Shown: piece after piece, positions 8,194-17,134 of the stretch
How the letters are laid out: the number at the start of each line of letters is the position of its first letter
How positions within the stretch are numbered: the stretch's first letter is position 1
Origin: Methylibium sp035762065
GTDB lineage: Bacteria > Pseudomonadota > Gammaproteobacteria > Burkholderiales > Burkholderiaceae_C
NCBI RefSeq assembly: GCF_035762065.1
Contig: NZ_DASTPW010000040.1
Coordinates: forward strand, 62,001 to 126,000
Direction of reading: 5' to 3'
DNA length: 64,000 bases
The notes under the pieces: generated by a model
What the model saw: the letters and a program-made list of their open reading frames with translations, nothing else
What the model was told of the DNA's origin: nothing
The model's database searches: none
Translations under genes and position numbers: made by a program

Positions 8194-10893
8194 TCAGAAC
8201 AGCAAGGCACGCAGGCCGAGCTTGTAGGTTCGACCGTACTGCTCGTACTGGAAGTTGTAGGGCCGCGAGCCCTGGTAGGCGTAAAACTTTTCGTCGTTCA
8301 CGTTCTGGATCTCGAAGCTGAGCTGCAGCTTTGCGCTCAGCTTGTATTGGAACGAGAAGTCGATCTGCGTCTGCTTGTCGACGATCGCGTCGCGGCCCGC
8401 GTCGAGCACGTCGCCGATCTCCAGGATGTACGGCGACTTGCTGTTGACCGCGATGCGCGTGCTTATCGGCCCTGCCTCGTAGGCGAGGCTTGCGTTGAAC
8501 ACGCGGTCCGACTGGCCCGGCAGCGAGATGTTGCGGCTGAAAGTGGTGCCGCTGTCGGCGTCGAACTGCGCGATGCGAGCCTTCGAACGGGTGAAGGTCG
8601 CGTTGGCACCGAGGATCAGGCCGTTGAACGGCTCGGGCAGCATGCGCAGCGCCTGCTGGTAGGCGAGTTCCAGGCCGCGCACCTTCGCGCGCTCGCCGTT
8701 GACGAAGGTGATCGCATCGTCGAAGCCGACGTAGTCGCCGGTGCCCGCGAGGTTGGTCTGGTAGACGAAGTTCTTGATGTTCTTCGTGAACAGGTAGGCG
8801 GACATCGCGCCGTCGCGGCCAAGTGCATGCTCGATGCCGAGGTCGAAGTTCGAAGCGGTCAACGGCTCCAGATTCGGGTTGCCGAACTCCGCCTCGGTCG
8901 CGCTGCTCTGCACGAAGCCCGGCGACAGCTGCTCGAAGTTGGGCCGCACCACGGCGTTCGTCCAGGCGGCGCGCACCGAGGTCTGCTTGCCGAGGTTGTA
9001 GCGGGCATGCAGGCCGGGTAGCACGTCGGTGTAGCTGCGCTCGGCGAGCACCGGATCGAAGGTCTCGTCTTCCTCGTTGACGCGGGTGCCGCGGGCGCGC
9101 AGCTTGGTGCGCTCGACACGCACGCCGCCCATGAACCAGAACTTGCCGACGGTCGTCGAGCCCATCACGTAGGCGGCGTCGATGTCCTCGTTGATCGAGA
9201 AGTCGGCGACGGTCGAGTCGATGCCATCGCGCGCACCGGCGCGCGGCAGGCCGGCGACCCGGGCGCGCACCAGTGCCGGGCTGATCGACGGCCCGAAACG
9301 GCCGAGCGCGTAGTCGACCGGGCCGCCGGCGAAGGCCGTCAGCGAGGTCGAGCCCGGACCCCAATAGTTGCCGCTGGTCGGGTCGTCGTCGTCGTAGCTC
9401 CAGACCTCCTCGTCGGAGCGGGTGCTGCGGCGGCTCGTCTTGCCGCCGAACTTCAGGTCGAACTCCCGCTCGCCGAGTTCGAAACTGCGGGTGATGTCGA
9501 ACTTCAAATGGCGCTCGCGGTCCTGGCTGTCGCGGGCGGACAAACGCAAGTCGTCGAGCTCGTAGCTCGCGGCGTCGAAGGCCGCGTCGGGCGCGATCAG
9601 CCGCGGCGAGCGCGTGTTGGTGAAGCCGACGCCGGCGAAGGGGTCGCTGCCGACGAAGCGGGCGTCGGCGATGCTCTCGGGCGTCTTCTCGCGCGCGCGG
9701 CTGGTTCCGCCGCTCGCGTCCAGCCCCCAGTCGCCGAACTTCTGCTCGGTACCGATCACCACCGACTGGATCGTCTGCGTGAACTTGCGCTGGCGCAGCC
9801 GGCGTTCAAGCTCGGCCTCGGCGAGCTGGCCTTCGACAACCGTGTCGTCCTCGAAGTCACCGACGGTCAGCCGGTCGCGCGACTCGCTGTCGCTGTAGCG
9901 GCTGGACAGGCCGCGCAAGTAGTACTTCTGTTCGTTGCTCGGCCGGTAGTCGAGCGTCAGCGCGAGCGCGTCGCGCTGACGCTGCGGCAGGTAGTCGCGC
10001 AGCTCGAAGCCTTCGAGCGCGTCGCCGTCCCAGCTGCCGCCGGTCTCCACGTTGTCGGAGCCGAACTTGCGCTTCTCGTGGCTGAGCCCGAGCGCGACAC
10101 CGAACTTGCCTTCGGCGAAGCGGTCGGCCCAGAGCGAGCCGAGCTTGCGGCCGTACTGGCCGGTGTTGCCGTCGCGGCTGCCGCCGACGTCGACCGACAT
10201 GAAGGTGCCGGGCAGGTCGAAGGCCGACAGCGTCTTGATCTCGACACTGCCGCCGAGCGAGTTGGCGTCGCGGTCGGGCGTCAGCGTCTTGCTCACCTCG
10301 AGCGAGCGGATCAGGCCGGCGGGCAGCACGTCGAGCGCGACGCCGCGGCTGCTGGCTTCGGGCGACGGCACGCCGGCACCGTTGATCGTGGTCGCGTTCA
10401 GGTCGGCGCCGAGGCCGCGCACCGTGATGTAGCGGCCCTCGCCCTGGTCGCGCTGGACCGAAATGCCGGGGATGCGCTGCAGCGCCTCGGCGGCGTTGGT
10501 GTCCGGCAGCTTGCCGATCCCATCGCTGCGCACGATGCTGACGATGTTGTCGGCGGCTTGCTGGGCCTGCATCGCATCGCGAAGAGCGGCGCGCTGGCCG
10601 GTGACCTCGACGGTGTCGAGCTGCGTCGCGCCACGCGTCGGCGCGACCGGGCGCGCTGCCGGCGCTGCCGGCGTTGCGGCAGGTGCGCTGGCCTTGGTGG
10701 TCGGCGCCGAGGCGGCCGGCGATGGTGACGAGGCCACCGGCGCCGGCGTTGGTGTGGAGGCCGCCGGAGCCGGCGGCTCGGCCACGGTCTGCGCGAAAGC
10801 CGGCGCGCCGAGCGCGAGGCACGCGCAGCTGGCGATCAGCGAGCGGCGCAGCGCGGGAGGGGTACCCAGGCGGGAGAACGGTCCATCGGTCAT
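8194..10893 (-). CDS. TonB-dependent receptor, phytase-linked
   Basis: 899 residues from ATG 10893 with GAGGAGC upstream. Outer-membrane 22-strand receptor energised by TonB. Signal peptide ends at AFAQ, then an unusual Ala/Pro/Ser-rich linker of about 55 residues, then the plug (LDTVEVTGQRAALRDA, LPDTNAAEALQRIPGISVQR, GEGRYITVRGLGADLN), then the barrel, ending LGLRALLF with the C-terminal Phe typical of barrels. As the gene before phytase it probably imports phytate, inositol phosphates or a calcium/iron-phytate complex. The 257-bp gap upstream (10894-11150) has no convincing gene. Confidence 0.9.
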   Translation of the reverse strand: MTDGPFSRLGTPPALRRSLIASCACLALGAPAFAQTVAEPPAPAASTPTPAPVASSPSPAASAPTTKASAPAATPAAPAARPVAPTRGATQLDTVEVTGQRAALRDAMQAQQAADNIVSIVRSDGIGKLPDTNAAEALQRIPGISVQRDQGEGRYITVRGLGADLNATTINGAGVPSPEASSRGVALDVLPAGLIRSLEVSKTLTPDRDANSLGGSVEIKTLSAFDLPGTFMSVDVGGSRDGNTGQYGRKLGSLWADRFAEGKFGVALGLSHEKRKFGSDNVETGGSWDGDALEGFELRDYLPQRQRDALALTLDYRPSNEQKYYLRGLSSRYSDSESRDRLTVGDFEDDTVVEGQLAEAELERRLRQRKFTQTIQSVVIGTEQKFGDWGLDASGGTSRAREKTPESIADARFVGSDPFAGVGFTNTRSPRLIAPDAAFDAASYELDDLRLSARDSQDRERHLKFDITRSFELGEREFDLKFGGKTSRRSTRSDEEVWSYDDDDPTSGNYWGPGSTSLTAFAGGPVDYALGRFGPSISPALVRARVAGLPRAGARDGIDSTVADFSINEDIDAAYVMGSTTVGKFWFMGGVRVERTKLRARGTRVNEEDETFDPVLAERSYTDVLPGLHARYNLGKQTSVRAAWTNAVVRPNFEQLSPGFVQSSATEAEFGNPNLEPLTASNFDLGIEHALGRDGAMSAYLFTKNIKNFVYQTNLAGTGDYVGFDDAITFVNGERAKVRGLELAYQQALRMLPEPFNGLILGANATFTRSKARIAQFDADSGTTFSRNISLPGQSDRVFNASLAYEAGPISTRIAVNSKSPYILEIGDVLDAGRDAIVDKQTQIDFSFQYKLSAKLQLSFEIQNVNDEKFYAYQGSRPYNFQYEQYGRTYKLGLRALLF

Positions 10894-11150
10894 GTCGAAG
10901 CTCCTCGTTGTCTCCGGAATCTTGGATTCGATGCATGACAACCGTTACGGGGCGATCTCCCGCGTCGGGTTGCACACGTGTGCACTGCACGACGCCGCCA
11001 AGGCGAAGGCCAGCTTGGCCGCCGTCGGCGGCAACGACGGCGCGGCCGATCTGGCCCGGCTGTGGCTGCTGCACGCGCGTCGCAAGGCTTGAACGTGCGC
11101 CACCGAACCCGGCGCTGCACGGCGCGCGCCGGGCGATACATTGCCTCGCC

Positions 11151-12434
11151 ATGCCGACGACGCCTTGCCCGCACCCGCTGCGCACCGCCCTCTACAACGA
11201 GGTGCACGCGCGGCCCTACGAACGCATGCAGGCGCCGCTGGCGTTCTCGCACCTGGCCTTCGTCTGCGACGCCGGCGCGCGCGAGGCCGAGCGGGCGCAC
11301 CTCGAGACGCTGCTCACCGACCTGCACCTGCCAGTGCCGGCAGCCGATGCGAACCACCTGAGCGTCGAGCTGCCCGGCTGCCGCCTGCGCTGGGAGCGGC
11401 ACACCGAGTTCGTCGCCTATACCGTGCTGCGCGGTCTGAAGCCCGGCGAGGCGCTGGATGCGACGCCGGCGCACCGCAGCCTGCCCGAAGACTGGCTCGC
11501 GGCAATGCCCGGGCAGCTGCTGGTCGCCAGCCGCGGCCTCGTGCTGATGCAGAGCGCCCGCCCTCTGCGCGAGCTGGCCGACCGCTGGCTCGAGGCCGAC
11601 ACGCTGGTGGCCGCCGGCATCGCCGACGGCGACCTGCAGGTCTTCGGCGACCTGCGGCTGCACCCCGACGGCTACGGCCGCTGGCTGGTCGGCGTCGGCA
11701 ACGCGGCGATGTCGCAGCGCAGGCTCGGCCGCTACCTGCAGCGGCTGCTGGAGATCGACACCTACCGGATGATGGCGCTGCTCGGCCTGCCGGCCGCGCG
11801 CGCGGTCACGCGGCGGCTCGACGAGCTCGAGCCCCAGCTCGCGCAGCTCGCCGCGTCCGGCCACGGCACGAGCCTCGCGGAAGAGACCGCGCAGCTCGAT
11901 GCGCTGACGCGGCTCGCGCGCGAGATCGAAGGCGCGTATGCGCAGCACCACGGCCGCTTCTCGGCCTCGTCGGCCTACTTCGCGCTGGTCGAGCAGCGCA
12001 TCGACGAGTTGCGCGAGGAGCGCATCGAAGGCTTGCAGACGATCCGCGAATTCGTCGACCGCCGGCTCAAGCCCGCGATGACGACGACCGCCTGGGCCTC
12101 GCGCCGGCTCGGTGCCTTGAGCGAGCGCGTGTCGCGCGCCAGCGAGCTGCTGCGCACCAGGGTCGAGATCGAACAGCAGGAGCAGGCGCACCAGATGCTC
12201 GGCTCGATGAACCGGCGCCAGCAGCTGCAGCTGCGGCTGCAGGCAGCGGTCGAGAGCCTGTCGGTCGCGGCGATCACCTACTACGGCGCCGGCTTGGTCG
12301 GCTACCTCGCGAAGGGGCTGTACGCGGCGCGGCTGCCGGTACCGGTGGAGCTGGTGGTGGCCGCCTCGGTGCCGCTGATCGCGATCAGCGCCTGGCTGGG
12401 CCTGCGCAAGCTGAGGCGCCGCGTCGAAGCCTGA
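11151..12434 (+). CDS. DUF3422 family inner-membrane protein
   Basis: 427 residues. The N-terminal signature ALYNEVHARP marks DUF3422. A mostly alpha-helical body follows (helical and coiled-coil-prone stretches at about 215-390), and the C-terminus has two hydrophobic helices (about 365-385 and 398-418) ending in a basic tail LRKLRRRVEA, so the bulk should face the cytoplasm. The function is unknown; the family is common in proteobacteria. It is followed 11 bases later by aat and may share its transcript. Confidence 0.85.
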   Translation: MPTTPCPHPLRTALYNEVHARPYERMQAPLAFSHLAFVCDAGAREAERAHLETLLTDLHLPVPAADANHLSVELPGCRLRWERHTEFVAYTVLRGLKPGEALDATPAHRSLPEDWLAAMPGQLLVASRGLVLMQSARPLRELADRWLEADTLVAAGIADGDLQVFGDLRLHPDGYGRWLVGVGNAAMSQRRLGRYLQRLLEIDTYRMMALLGLPAARAVTRRLDELEPQLAQLAASGHGTSLAEETAQLDALTRLAREIEGAYAQHHGRFSASSAYFALVEQRIDELREERIEGLQTIREFVDRRLKPAMTTTAWASRRLGALSERVSRASELLRTRVEIEQQEQAHQMLGSMNRRQQLQLRLQAAVESLSVAAITYYGAGLVGYLAKGLYAARLPVPVELVVAASVPLIAISAWLGLRKLRRRVEA

Positions 12435-12445
12435 GGCGTGCCGCG

Positions 12446-13225
12446 ATGCTGACCTGGCTGGAGGCCGACGACCCGCTGCCCGACACCGCGCTGGCCTGGG
12501 GCCCCGGCACCGACGCGCCGGGGCTGCTGGCCGCGGGCCGCGACATCTCGCCGCAGCGCCTGGCCGAGGCCTACGACCGCGGCATCTTTCCCTGGTACAG
12601 CGAAGGCCAGCCGGTGCTGTGGTGGAGCCCCGATCCGCGCATGGTGCTGCCGGTGGCCGAGTTCCGCGTCTCGCACAGCCTGAAGAAGACGCTGCGCCGC
12701 TTCGCGGCCGACCCGGCCTGCGAGCTGCGCATCGACAGCGCCTTCGCCCGCGTGATCGCCGCCTGCGCCTCGACGCCGCGGCCCGGCCAGACCGGCACCT
12801 GGATCCAGCCCGCCCTGCGCGCCGCCTACGCCGCCTGGCATGTGCAGGGCGCGGTGCACTCGTTCGAGACCTGGATCGGCGGGCGGCTCGTGGGCGGCCT
12901 TTACGGCGTCCACCGCGGGCGGATGTTCTACGGCGAATCAATGTTCGCGCACGCGACCGACGCCTCGAAGATCGCGCTGGCCGCGCTGGTCGCCTTCTGC
13001 CGCGCCGAAGGCATCGCGCTGATCGACTGCCAGCAGCGCACCGCGCATCTCGCCTCGTTCGGCGCACGCGAGCTGCCGCGTGCCGCGTTCGAGCAGCACC
13101 TGCAGCACGCGGTGCGGCTGCCGCCGCCGGTGCGCTGGACCTATGATGAAACGCACTGGGCGCAGGTCTTGCTGGACCCCGGCCAGCCCACCGCCCAAGA
13201 CGCCCGACCCACGCGCCCGACGTGA
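12446..13225 (+). CDS. aat: leucyl/phenylalanyl-tRNA-protein transferase
   Basis: 259 residues. Adds Leu or Phe from aminoacyl-tRNA to proteins with N-terminal Lys or Arg, making them ClpS/ClpAP substrates in the cytoplasm. Family motifs: AYDRGIFPWYSEGQPVLWWS, DPRMVLP, GGRLVGGLYGV, FYGESMF and LIDCQ. The length is normal. The C-terminus extends in a Pro/Thr-rich tail overlapping the bpt start by four bases (GTGA), so translation of the two N-degron enzymes is probably coupled. Confidence 0.95.
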   Translation: MLTWLEADDPLPDTALAWGPGTDAPGLLAAGRDISPQRLAEAYDRGIFPWYSEGQPVLWWSPDPRMVLPVAEFRVSHSLKKTLRRFAADPACELRIDSAFARVIAACASTPRPGQTGTWIQPALRAAYAAWHVQGAVHSFETWIGGRLVGGLYGVHRGRMFYGESMFAHATDASKIALAALVAFCRAEGIALIDCQQRTAHLASFGARELPRAAFEQHLQHAVRLPPPVRWTYDETHWAQVLLDPGQPTAQDARPTRPT

Positions 13226-13968
13226 CCCACCCGAAAGAACTTCCGCTCGCCTCGCTGCAGTTCTACGCGACGGCGCCCTACCCCTGCAGCTACCTCGGGG
13301 GCCGGCTCGCGCGCTCGCAGGTCGCGACGCCGAGCCACCTGATCCACGCCGACGCGTATTCGGGGCTGGTCGCCAACGGCTTCCGGCGCAGCGGCATGTT
13401 CACCTACCGGCCCTACTGCGACGGCTGCCGCGCCTGCGTGCCGCTGCGCGTGCCGGTCGCGAGCTTCACGCCGACGCGGAGCCAGCGGCGCGCCTGGAAG
13501 GCGCACGGACACCTCGTCTCGCGCGTGCTGCGCCTGTGCTTCGTGCCCGAGCACTACCAGCTCTACCTGCGCTACCAGTCCGGCCGCCACGCGGGCGGCG
13601 GCATGGACCATGACTCGGTCGACCAGTACACGCAATTCCTGCTGCAAAGCAGGGTCAATTCGCGGCTCGTCGAGTTCCGCGAGCCCCCGCCCGAAGGCGC
13701 CCCGGCCGGCACGCTGGGTGCACTGAAGATGGTCTCGATCCTCGACATCCTCAACGACGGTCTGAGCGCCGTCTACACCTTCTACGAGCCCGAGCGCGGC
13801 AGCAGCTACGGCACCTACAACGTGCTCTGGCAGATCGACCAGACCCGCCAGCTCGGGCTGCCGCACGTCTACCTCGGCTACTGGATCGAGAAGAGCCCGA
13901 AGATGGCCTACAAGGCGCAGTTCGGGCCGAACGAGAAGCTGGTCGACGGGCGCTGGACGAGCGGCTGA
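13222..13968 (+). CDS. bpt: aspartate/glutamate leucyltransferase (arginyltransferase family)
   Basis: 248 residues, GTG start inside the aat stop (GTGA). Bacterial Bpt transfers Leu to N-terminal Asp/Glu and so complements Aat in the N-degron pathway. Motifs: CSYLGGRLARSQV, NGFRRSGMFTYRPYCDGCRACVPLRVP with the conserved CxxCxxC-type cysteines, SVYTFYEP-like SAVYTFYEPE, and LGYWIEKSPKMAYKAQF. Ends before a strong hairpin that separates it from convergent scoB. Confidence 0.95.
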   Translation: MTHPKELPLASLQFYATAPYPCSYLGGRLARSQVATPSHLIHADAYSGLVANGFRRSGMFTYRPYCDGCRACVPLRVPVASFTPTRSQRRAWKAHGHLVSRVLRLCFVPEHYQLYLRYQSGRHAGGGMDHDSVDQYTQFLLQSRVNSRLVEFREPPPEGAPAGTLGALKMVSILDILNDGLSAVYTFYEPERGSSYGTYNVLWQIDQTRQLGLPHVYLGYWIEKSPKMAYKAQFGPNEKLVDGRWTSG

Positions 13969-13981
13969 GCCGCTCGCACGA

Positions 13982-14003
13982 GCCGCCCCAGTGGAGGGGC
14001 GGC
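13982..14003. terminator. hairpin between convergent bpt and scoB
   Basis: Perfect inverted repeat GCCGCCCC-AGTGGA-GGGGCGGC (8-bp stem, 6-base loop), placed 13 bases after the bpt stop and 4 bases after the scoB stop. There is no T-run on either side, so it is a hairpin-type or processing barrier rather than a textbook intrinsic terminator. Confidence 0.55.
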
Positions 14004-14007
14004 GAAG

Positions 14008-14646
14008 TCAGTGGATCGGCACGCCGGTCTTGGCCTGCAGCTCCTCGCGCGTCACGCCATCGGCCAGTTCCACCAGCTTCAGGCCTTCGGGCGTCACGTC
14101 GAGCACGGCCAGGTCCGTGATGATCCGGTCGACCACGCCGACGCCCGTGAGCGGCAGCGTGCATTGCGGCAGCAGCTTGAGATCGATGCCGCCGTCCTTC
14201 TTCTTCGCGACGTGCTCCATCAGCACGAGGCAGCGCTCGACGCCGGCGACCAGATCCATCGCGCCGCCCATGCCCTTGACCATCTTGCCGGGGATCATCC
14301 AGTTGGCGAGGTCGCCGCGCTCGCTGACCTGCATCGCGCCGAGGATGCTGAGGTTGATCTTGCCGCCGCGGATCATCGCGAAGCTGTCGTGGCTGCCGAA
14401 GATGCTCGAGCCCGGCAGCGTGGTGACGGTCTGCTTGCCGGCGTTGATCAGGTCGGCATCGACCTGGTCCTCGGTGGGAAACGGGCCGATGCCGAGCATG
14501 CCGTTCTCGCTTTGCAGCCAGACCTCGATGTCCTTCGCGACATGGTTCGCCACCAGCGTCGGCAGTCCGATGCCGAGGTTCACGTAGTAGCCGTCCTTCA
14601 GCTCGCGGGCCGCGCGGGCGGCCATCTGGTCGTGGGTCCAGGCCAT
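14008..14646 (-). CDS. scoB: 3-oxoacid CoA-transferase subunit B
   Basis: 212 residues from ATG 14646. With ScoA it moves CoA from succinyl-CoA to acetoacetate or another 3-oxoacid. The active-site Glu lies in SENGMLGIGP; further family strings are ARELKDGYYVNLGIGLPT, GGKINLSILGAMQV and GKMVKGMGGAMDLV. It starts 3 bases after scoA stops, so the subunits are translated together. The substrate is not fixed by sequence; a ketone-body or 3-oxoadipate role is possible. Confidence 0.93.
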   Translation of the reverse strand: MAWTHDQMAARAARELKDGYYVNLGIGLPTLVANHVAKDIEVWLQSENGMLGIGPFPTEDQVDADLINAGKQTVTTLPGSSIFGSHDSFAMIRGGKINLSILGAMQVSERGDLANWMIPGKMVKGMGGAMDLVAGVERCLVLMEHVAKKKDGGIDLKLLPQCTLPLTGVGVVDRIITDLAVLDVTPEGLKLVELADGVTREELQAKTGVPIH

Positions 14647-14648
14647 GG

Positions 14649-15368
14649 TCAGCTCCCTGCCTTTTCGGTCGATCGTTCCGTGATCGTGCGCTTCTCGATG
14701 CGCTTCTCGGGGTTCGCGTTGAGCACGATGCGGTGCACGTAGATGCCGGGCAGGTGGATGCTGTCGGGCTCCATCGCGCCGGTCTCGACGATCTCCTCGA
14801 CCTCGACGATCGTCGTGCGGCCGGCCATCGCCGCCGCCGGGTTGAAGTTGCGCGCGGTCAGGCGGAACTGCAGGTTGCCGGACCTGTCGGCGCGGTGCGC
14901 TTTGACCAGCGCCACGTCGGGCACGAGCGAACGCTCCATCACGTAGGTCTGGCCGTCGAACTCGCGCAGCTCCTTGCCTTCGGCCACCAGCGTGCCCACG
15001 CCGGTCTTGGTGAAGAAGGCCGGGATGCCGGCGCCGCCGGCGCGCAGCTTCTCGGCCAGCGTGCCCTGCGGCGTGAACTCGAGTTCGAGTTCCCCGGCGA
15101 GGTACTGCCGCTCGAACTCCTTGTTCTCGCCGACATAGCTCGAGATCATCTTCCTGATCTGGCGCGTCTCGAGCAGCTTGCCGAGACCGAAGCCGTCGAC
15201 GCCGGCGTTGTTCGAGATCACGCTCAGGTGCTTCGCGCCGCTGTCGCGCAGCGCGTCGATCAGCGCTTCGGGGATGCCGCAGAGCCCGAAGCCGCCGACG
15301 GCCAGCAACTGCCCGTCGTGCACGACGCCGTCGAGCGCCGCGCGGGCGCTGGGGTAGACCTTGTTCAC
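14649..15368 (-). CDS. scoA: 3-oxoacid CoA-transferase subunit A
   Basis: 239 residues. The N-terminus has the family string VGGFGLCGIPEALI, then SNNAGVDGFGLG, PQGTLAEKLRAGGAGIPAFF and NFNPAAAMAGRTTIVEVEEI. It forms the CoA-transferase with ScoB. The gene is divergent from a PAS-LuxR regulator, and the 87-bp gap holds a palindrome, so local control by that regulator is likely. Confidence 0.93.
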   Translation of the reverse strand: MNKVYPSARAALDGVVHDGQLLAVGGFGLCGIPEALIDALRDSGAKHLSVISNNAGVDGFGLGKLLETRQIRKMISSYVGENKEFERQYLAGELELEFTPQGTLAEKLRAGGAGIPAFFTKTGVGTLVAEGKELREFDGQTYVMERSLVPDVALVKAHRADRSGNLQFRLTARNFNPAAAMAGRTTIVEVEEIVETGAMEPDSIHLPGIYVHRIVLNANPEKRIEKRTITERSTEKAGS

Positions 15369-15433
15369 GCTGCTGCTCCTCGGCCATGCGGGCGCGAAGA
15401 GGCCCGCAAGCCACGCAATTTACCGCCGGGGCG

Positions 15434-15443
15434 CTTACGTAAG
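15434..15443. promoter_or_regulatory. palindrome CTTACGTAAG in scoA/regulator gap
   Basis: A perfect 10-bp palindrome 12 bases before the LuxR-type start codon, with a further CTAAG half-like motif at 15449-15453. It stands out from the GC-rich surroundings. It could be the operator of the adjacent regulator, acting on both divergent units; no experiment or consensus that I can name supports a specific protein. Confidence 0.4.
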
Positions 15444-15455
15444 ATCGCCTAAGTC

Positions 15456-16058
15456 ATGGCCCAGACGCCCCTCGCCGCCGCCGTACCGCAGGCCGCCAGC
15501 GCCGTCGACCACCGCATCGCTTTCGAGCTCGCGCCGATCGGCATGGTCCTGTCGCGCGAGCGGCAGATCGTCGATTGCAACCTCGCGCTCGCAAGCATGT
15601 TCCGCACGCCGCGCGAGCTGCTGCTGGGCCGCTCCTTCAGCTGCCTCTACCCGAGCCTCGGCGAGTTCGAGCACACCGGCACGCGCATCGTCGCGAACCT
15701 GCGCGACGACGGCTGCTATGCCGACGACCGCATCATGAAGCGCGAGCCCGCCAATCCGCGCGGCGAGCTGTTCTGGTGCCATGTGAGCGGCCGCGCGCTC
15801 GATCGCGCGCGCCCGCACGAAGCCGGCATCTGGACCTTCGAGGACTTGTCGGCGCGCCGTCCGCTGGCCTCGTCGGCGCAGCTCACGCCGCGCGAGCGCG
15901 AGATCGCCGCGCTGCTGATCGAGGGGCGCACGAGCAAGCAGATCGGCAAGGCGATCGGCACGAGCCCGCGCACGGTCGACGTCTACCGCGCGCGCCTGCT
16001 GCGCAAGTACGGCGCGGCGACGACGCCGGAGCTGGTGCACCGGCTGCTCGGCAGCTGA
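15456..16058 (+). CDS. PAS-LuxR family transcriptional regulator
   Basis: 200 residues. Residues about 20-130 form a PAS fold (AFELAPIGMVLSRERQIVDCN, then FRTPRELLLGRSF), a small-molecule or redox sensing domain. Residues about 138-198 are a LuxR/GerE helix-turn-helix: LTPREREIAALLIEGRTSKQ and TSPRTVDVYRARLLRKYGA. There is no receiver domain, so control is by ligand rather than phosphorylation. Divergent position next to scoAB suggests it senses an intermediate of ketone-body or fatty-acid breakdown and controls the transferase. Confidence 0.88.
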   Translation: MAQTPLAAAVPQAASAVDHRIAFELAPIGMVLSRERQIVDCNLALASMFRTPRELLLGRSFSCLYPSLGEFEHTGTRIVANLRDDGCYADDRIMKREPANPRGELFWCHVSGRALDRARPHEAGIWTFEDLSARRPLASSAQLTPREREIAALLIEGRTSKQIGKAIGTSPRTVDVYRARLLRKYGAATTPELVHRLLGS

Positions 16059-16171
16059 GACGCTGTCACGCGCGCATCACCTGCGCGTCCTCCCATCGGC
16101 CGCCGGGCTCGCCGGCGCTTCCTGCCTGCCCGTGACCCCCGGCTTTCACGCGCTCATCGCCGCGGCGCGCG

Positions 16172-16582
16172 CGGCTCGAAGCGCGCTGGCGCGCCGCGAA
16201 GGACGTGCGCTGGTTCGGCGTGCTCGACGGCCCGGGCCTCGCCGCGCTCTACCGCAGCGCGGACGTGAAGGTCTTCCCCAGCGTCACGGACACCTTCGGC
16301 CTGGTGATGGCCGAAGCGATGGCCTGCGGCACGCCGGTCGCCGCCTTCCCGGCGCCGGGGCCGATCGACGTGGTCGGCGCCGATTCGCCGGGCGGTGCGC
16401 TCGATCGCGAGCTGCGCAGCGCCTGCCTGCGCGCGCTCGAACCGCCGCGCGACGGCGTGCGCCGGCACGCCGAGCAGTATTCGTGGGAGCGCGCGACGCG
16501 GCAGTTCGTCGAAGCGCTGCCGCCGATCGCGGGTGCGCGCGCCGGGGCGCTCGACGCCACGTCGAGCGTCGCGCCCGCCTGA
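16172..16582 (+). pseudogene. C-terminal fragment of GT4-type glycosyltransferase
   Basis: In-frame sequence from about 16172 reads RLEARWRAAKDVRWFGVL, YRSADVKVFPS, TDTFGLVMAEAMACGTPVAA, then DLRAACL-like ELRSACLRALEPP and YSWERATRQFVEAL. This is the nucleotide-sugar half of a family 4 glycosyltransferase. The acceptor domain (about 200 residues) is absent: upstream, the frame turns into unrelated sequence within the 113 bases after the LuxR gene. An ORF with a GTG start at 16205 could give 125 residues, but half a GT-B fold should be inactive. It is a 5' truncation by deletion. Confidence 0.75.
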
Positions 16583-17068
16583 TCAGTGCTTGTGCGCGCC
16601 GGCCGCTTCGGCGGCCGCGCTCGACTGCGACTCGACCTTCACGTCGACGGTCACCTCGCCGGCCTTCTCGAACCTGAGCTTCAGCGGCACCTTGCTGTCC
16701 TTGGCGAGCGGCTGCTTCAGGCCGATGAACATCAGGTGCAGGCCGCCGGGCTTGAGCTCGACGGTCTGGCCGGCCGGCACGTCGATCGCGTCGACAGGGC
16801 GCATCTTCATCACGTCGCCTTCCATGCTCATGGAATGCAGCTCGACGCGCTCGGCGAACGCCGCGCTCGCACCGATCAGCCGGTCGGCCTTGCCCTTGCT
16901 CGTGAGCTTCAGGAAGCCACCGCCGCCCTTCTGACCCGCGACGGTCGGCCGCGCCCAGGGGTGGCCGACCTGGATGTCGCCGGCCTGGAAGCTGTGGGCC
17001 GCGGCGGCCGCGGCGAACGCGAGGCCGAGCGAAGTGACGAGCAGGTGCTTGATCGCGGAGGTCTTCAT
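16583..17068 (-). CDS. pcuC: periplasmic copper chaperone PCu(A)C
   Basis: 161 residues with a signal peptide (cleavage near AAAHSF). Carries Cu(I) to the CuA/CuB sites of cytochrome oxidase in the periplasm. The His/Met copper motif is visible: ELHSMSMEGDVMKMRPV, then GGLHLMFIGL (H-x-M). The C-terminus is His-containing (GAHKH), which may help bind Cu(II). It abuts the glycosyltransferase remnant (stops adjacent, convergent). Confidence 0.92.
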   Translation of the reverse strand: MKTSAIKHLLVTSLGLAFAAAAAAHSFQAGDIQVGHPWARPTVAGQKGGGGFLKLTSKGKADRLIGASAAFAERVELHSMSMEGDVMKMRPVDAIDVPAGQTVELKPGGLHLMFIGLKQPLAKDSKVPLKLRFEKAGEVTVDVKVESQSSAAAEAAGAHKH

Positions 17069-17134
17069 GGCAGCTGGTTGGGAGGGGACGTCACCGATGC
17101 TAGCCAGCGCGTCGATGTCCGATGTTTCGGAAGT

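Noticed and set aside
10894..11150. Pho-box-like TTGTCAT half site and a 53-codon ORF (about 10934-11092) before the TonB receptor
   Set aside because: Only one Pho half site is present without a partner at 11-base spacing, and the short ORF has no ribosome site or recognisable protein.
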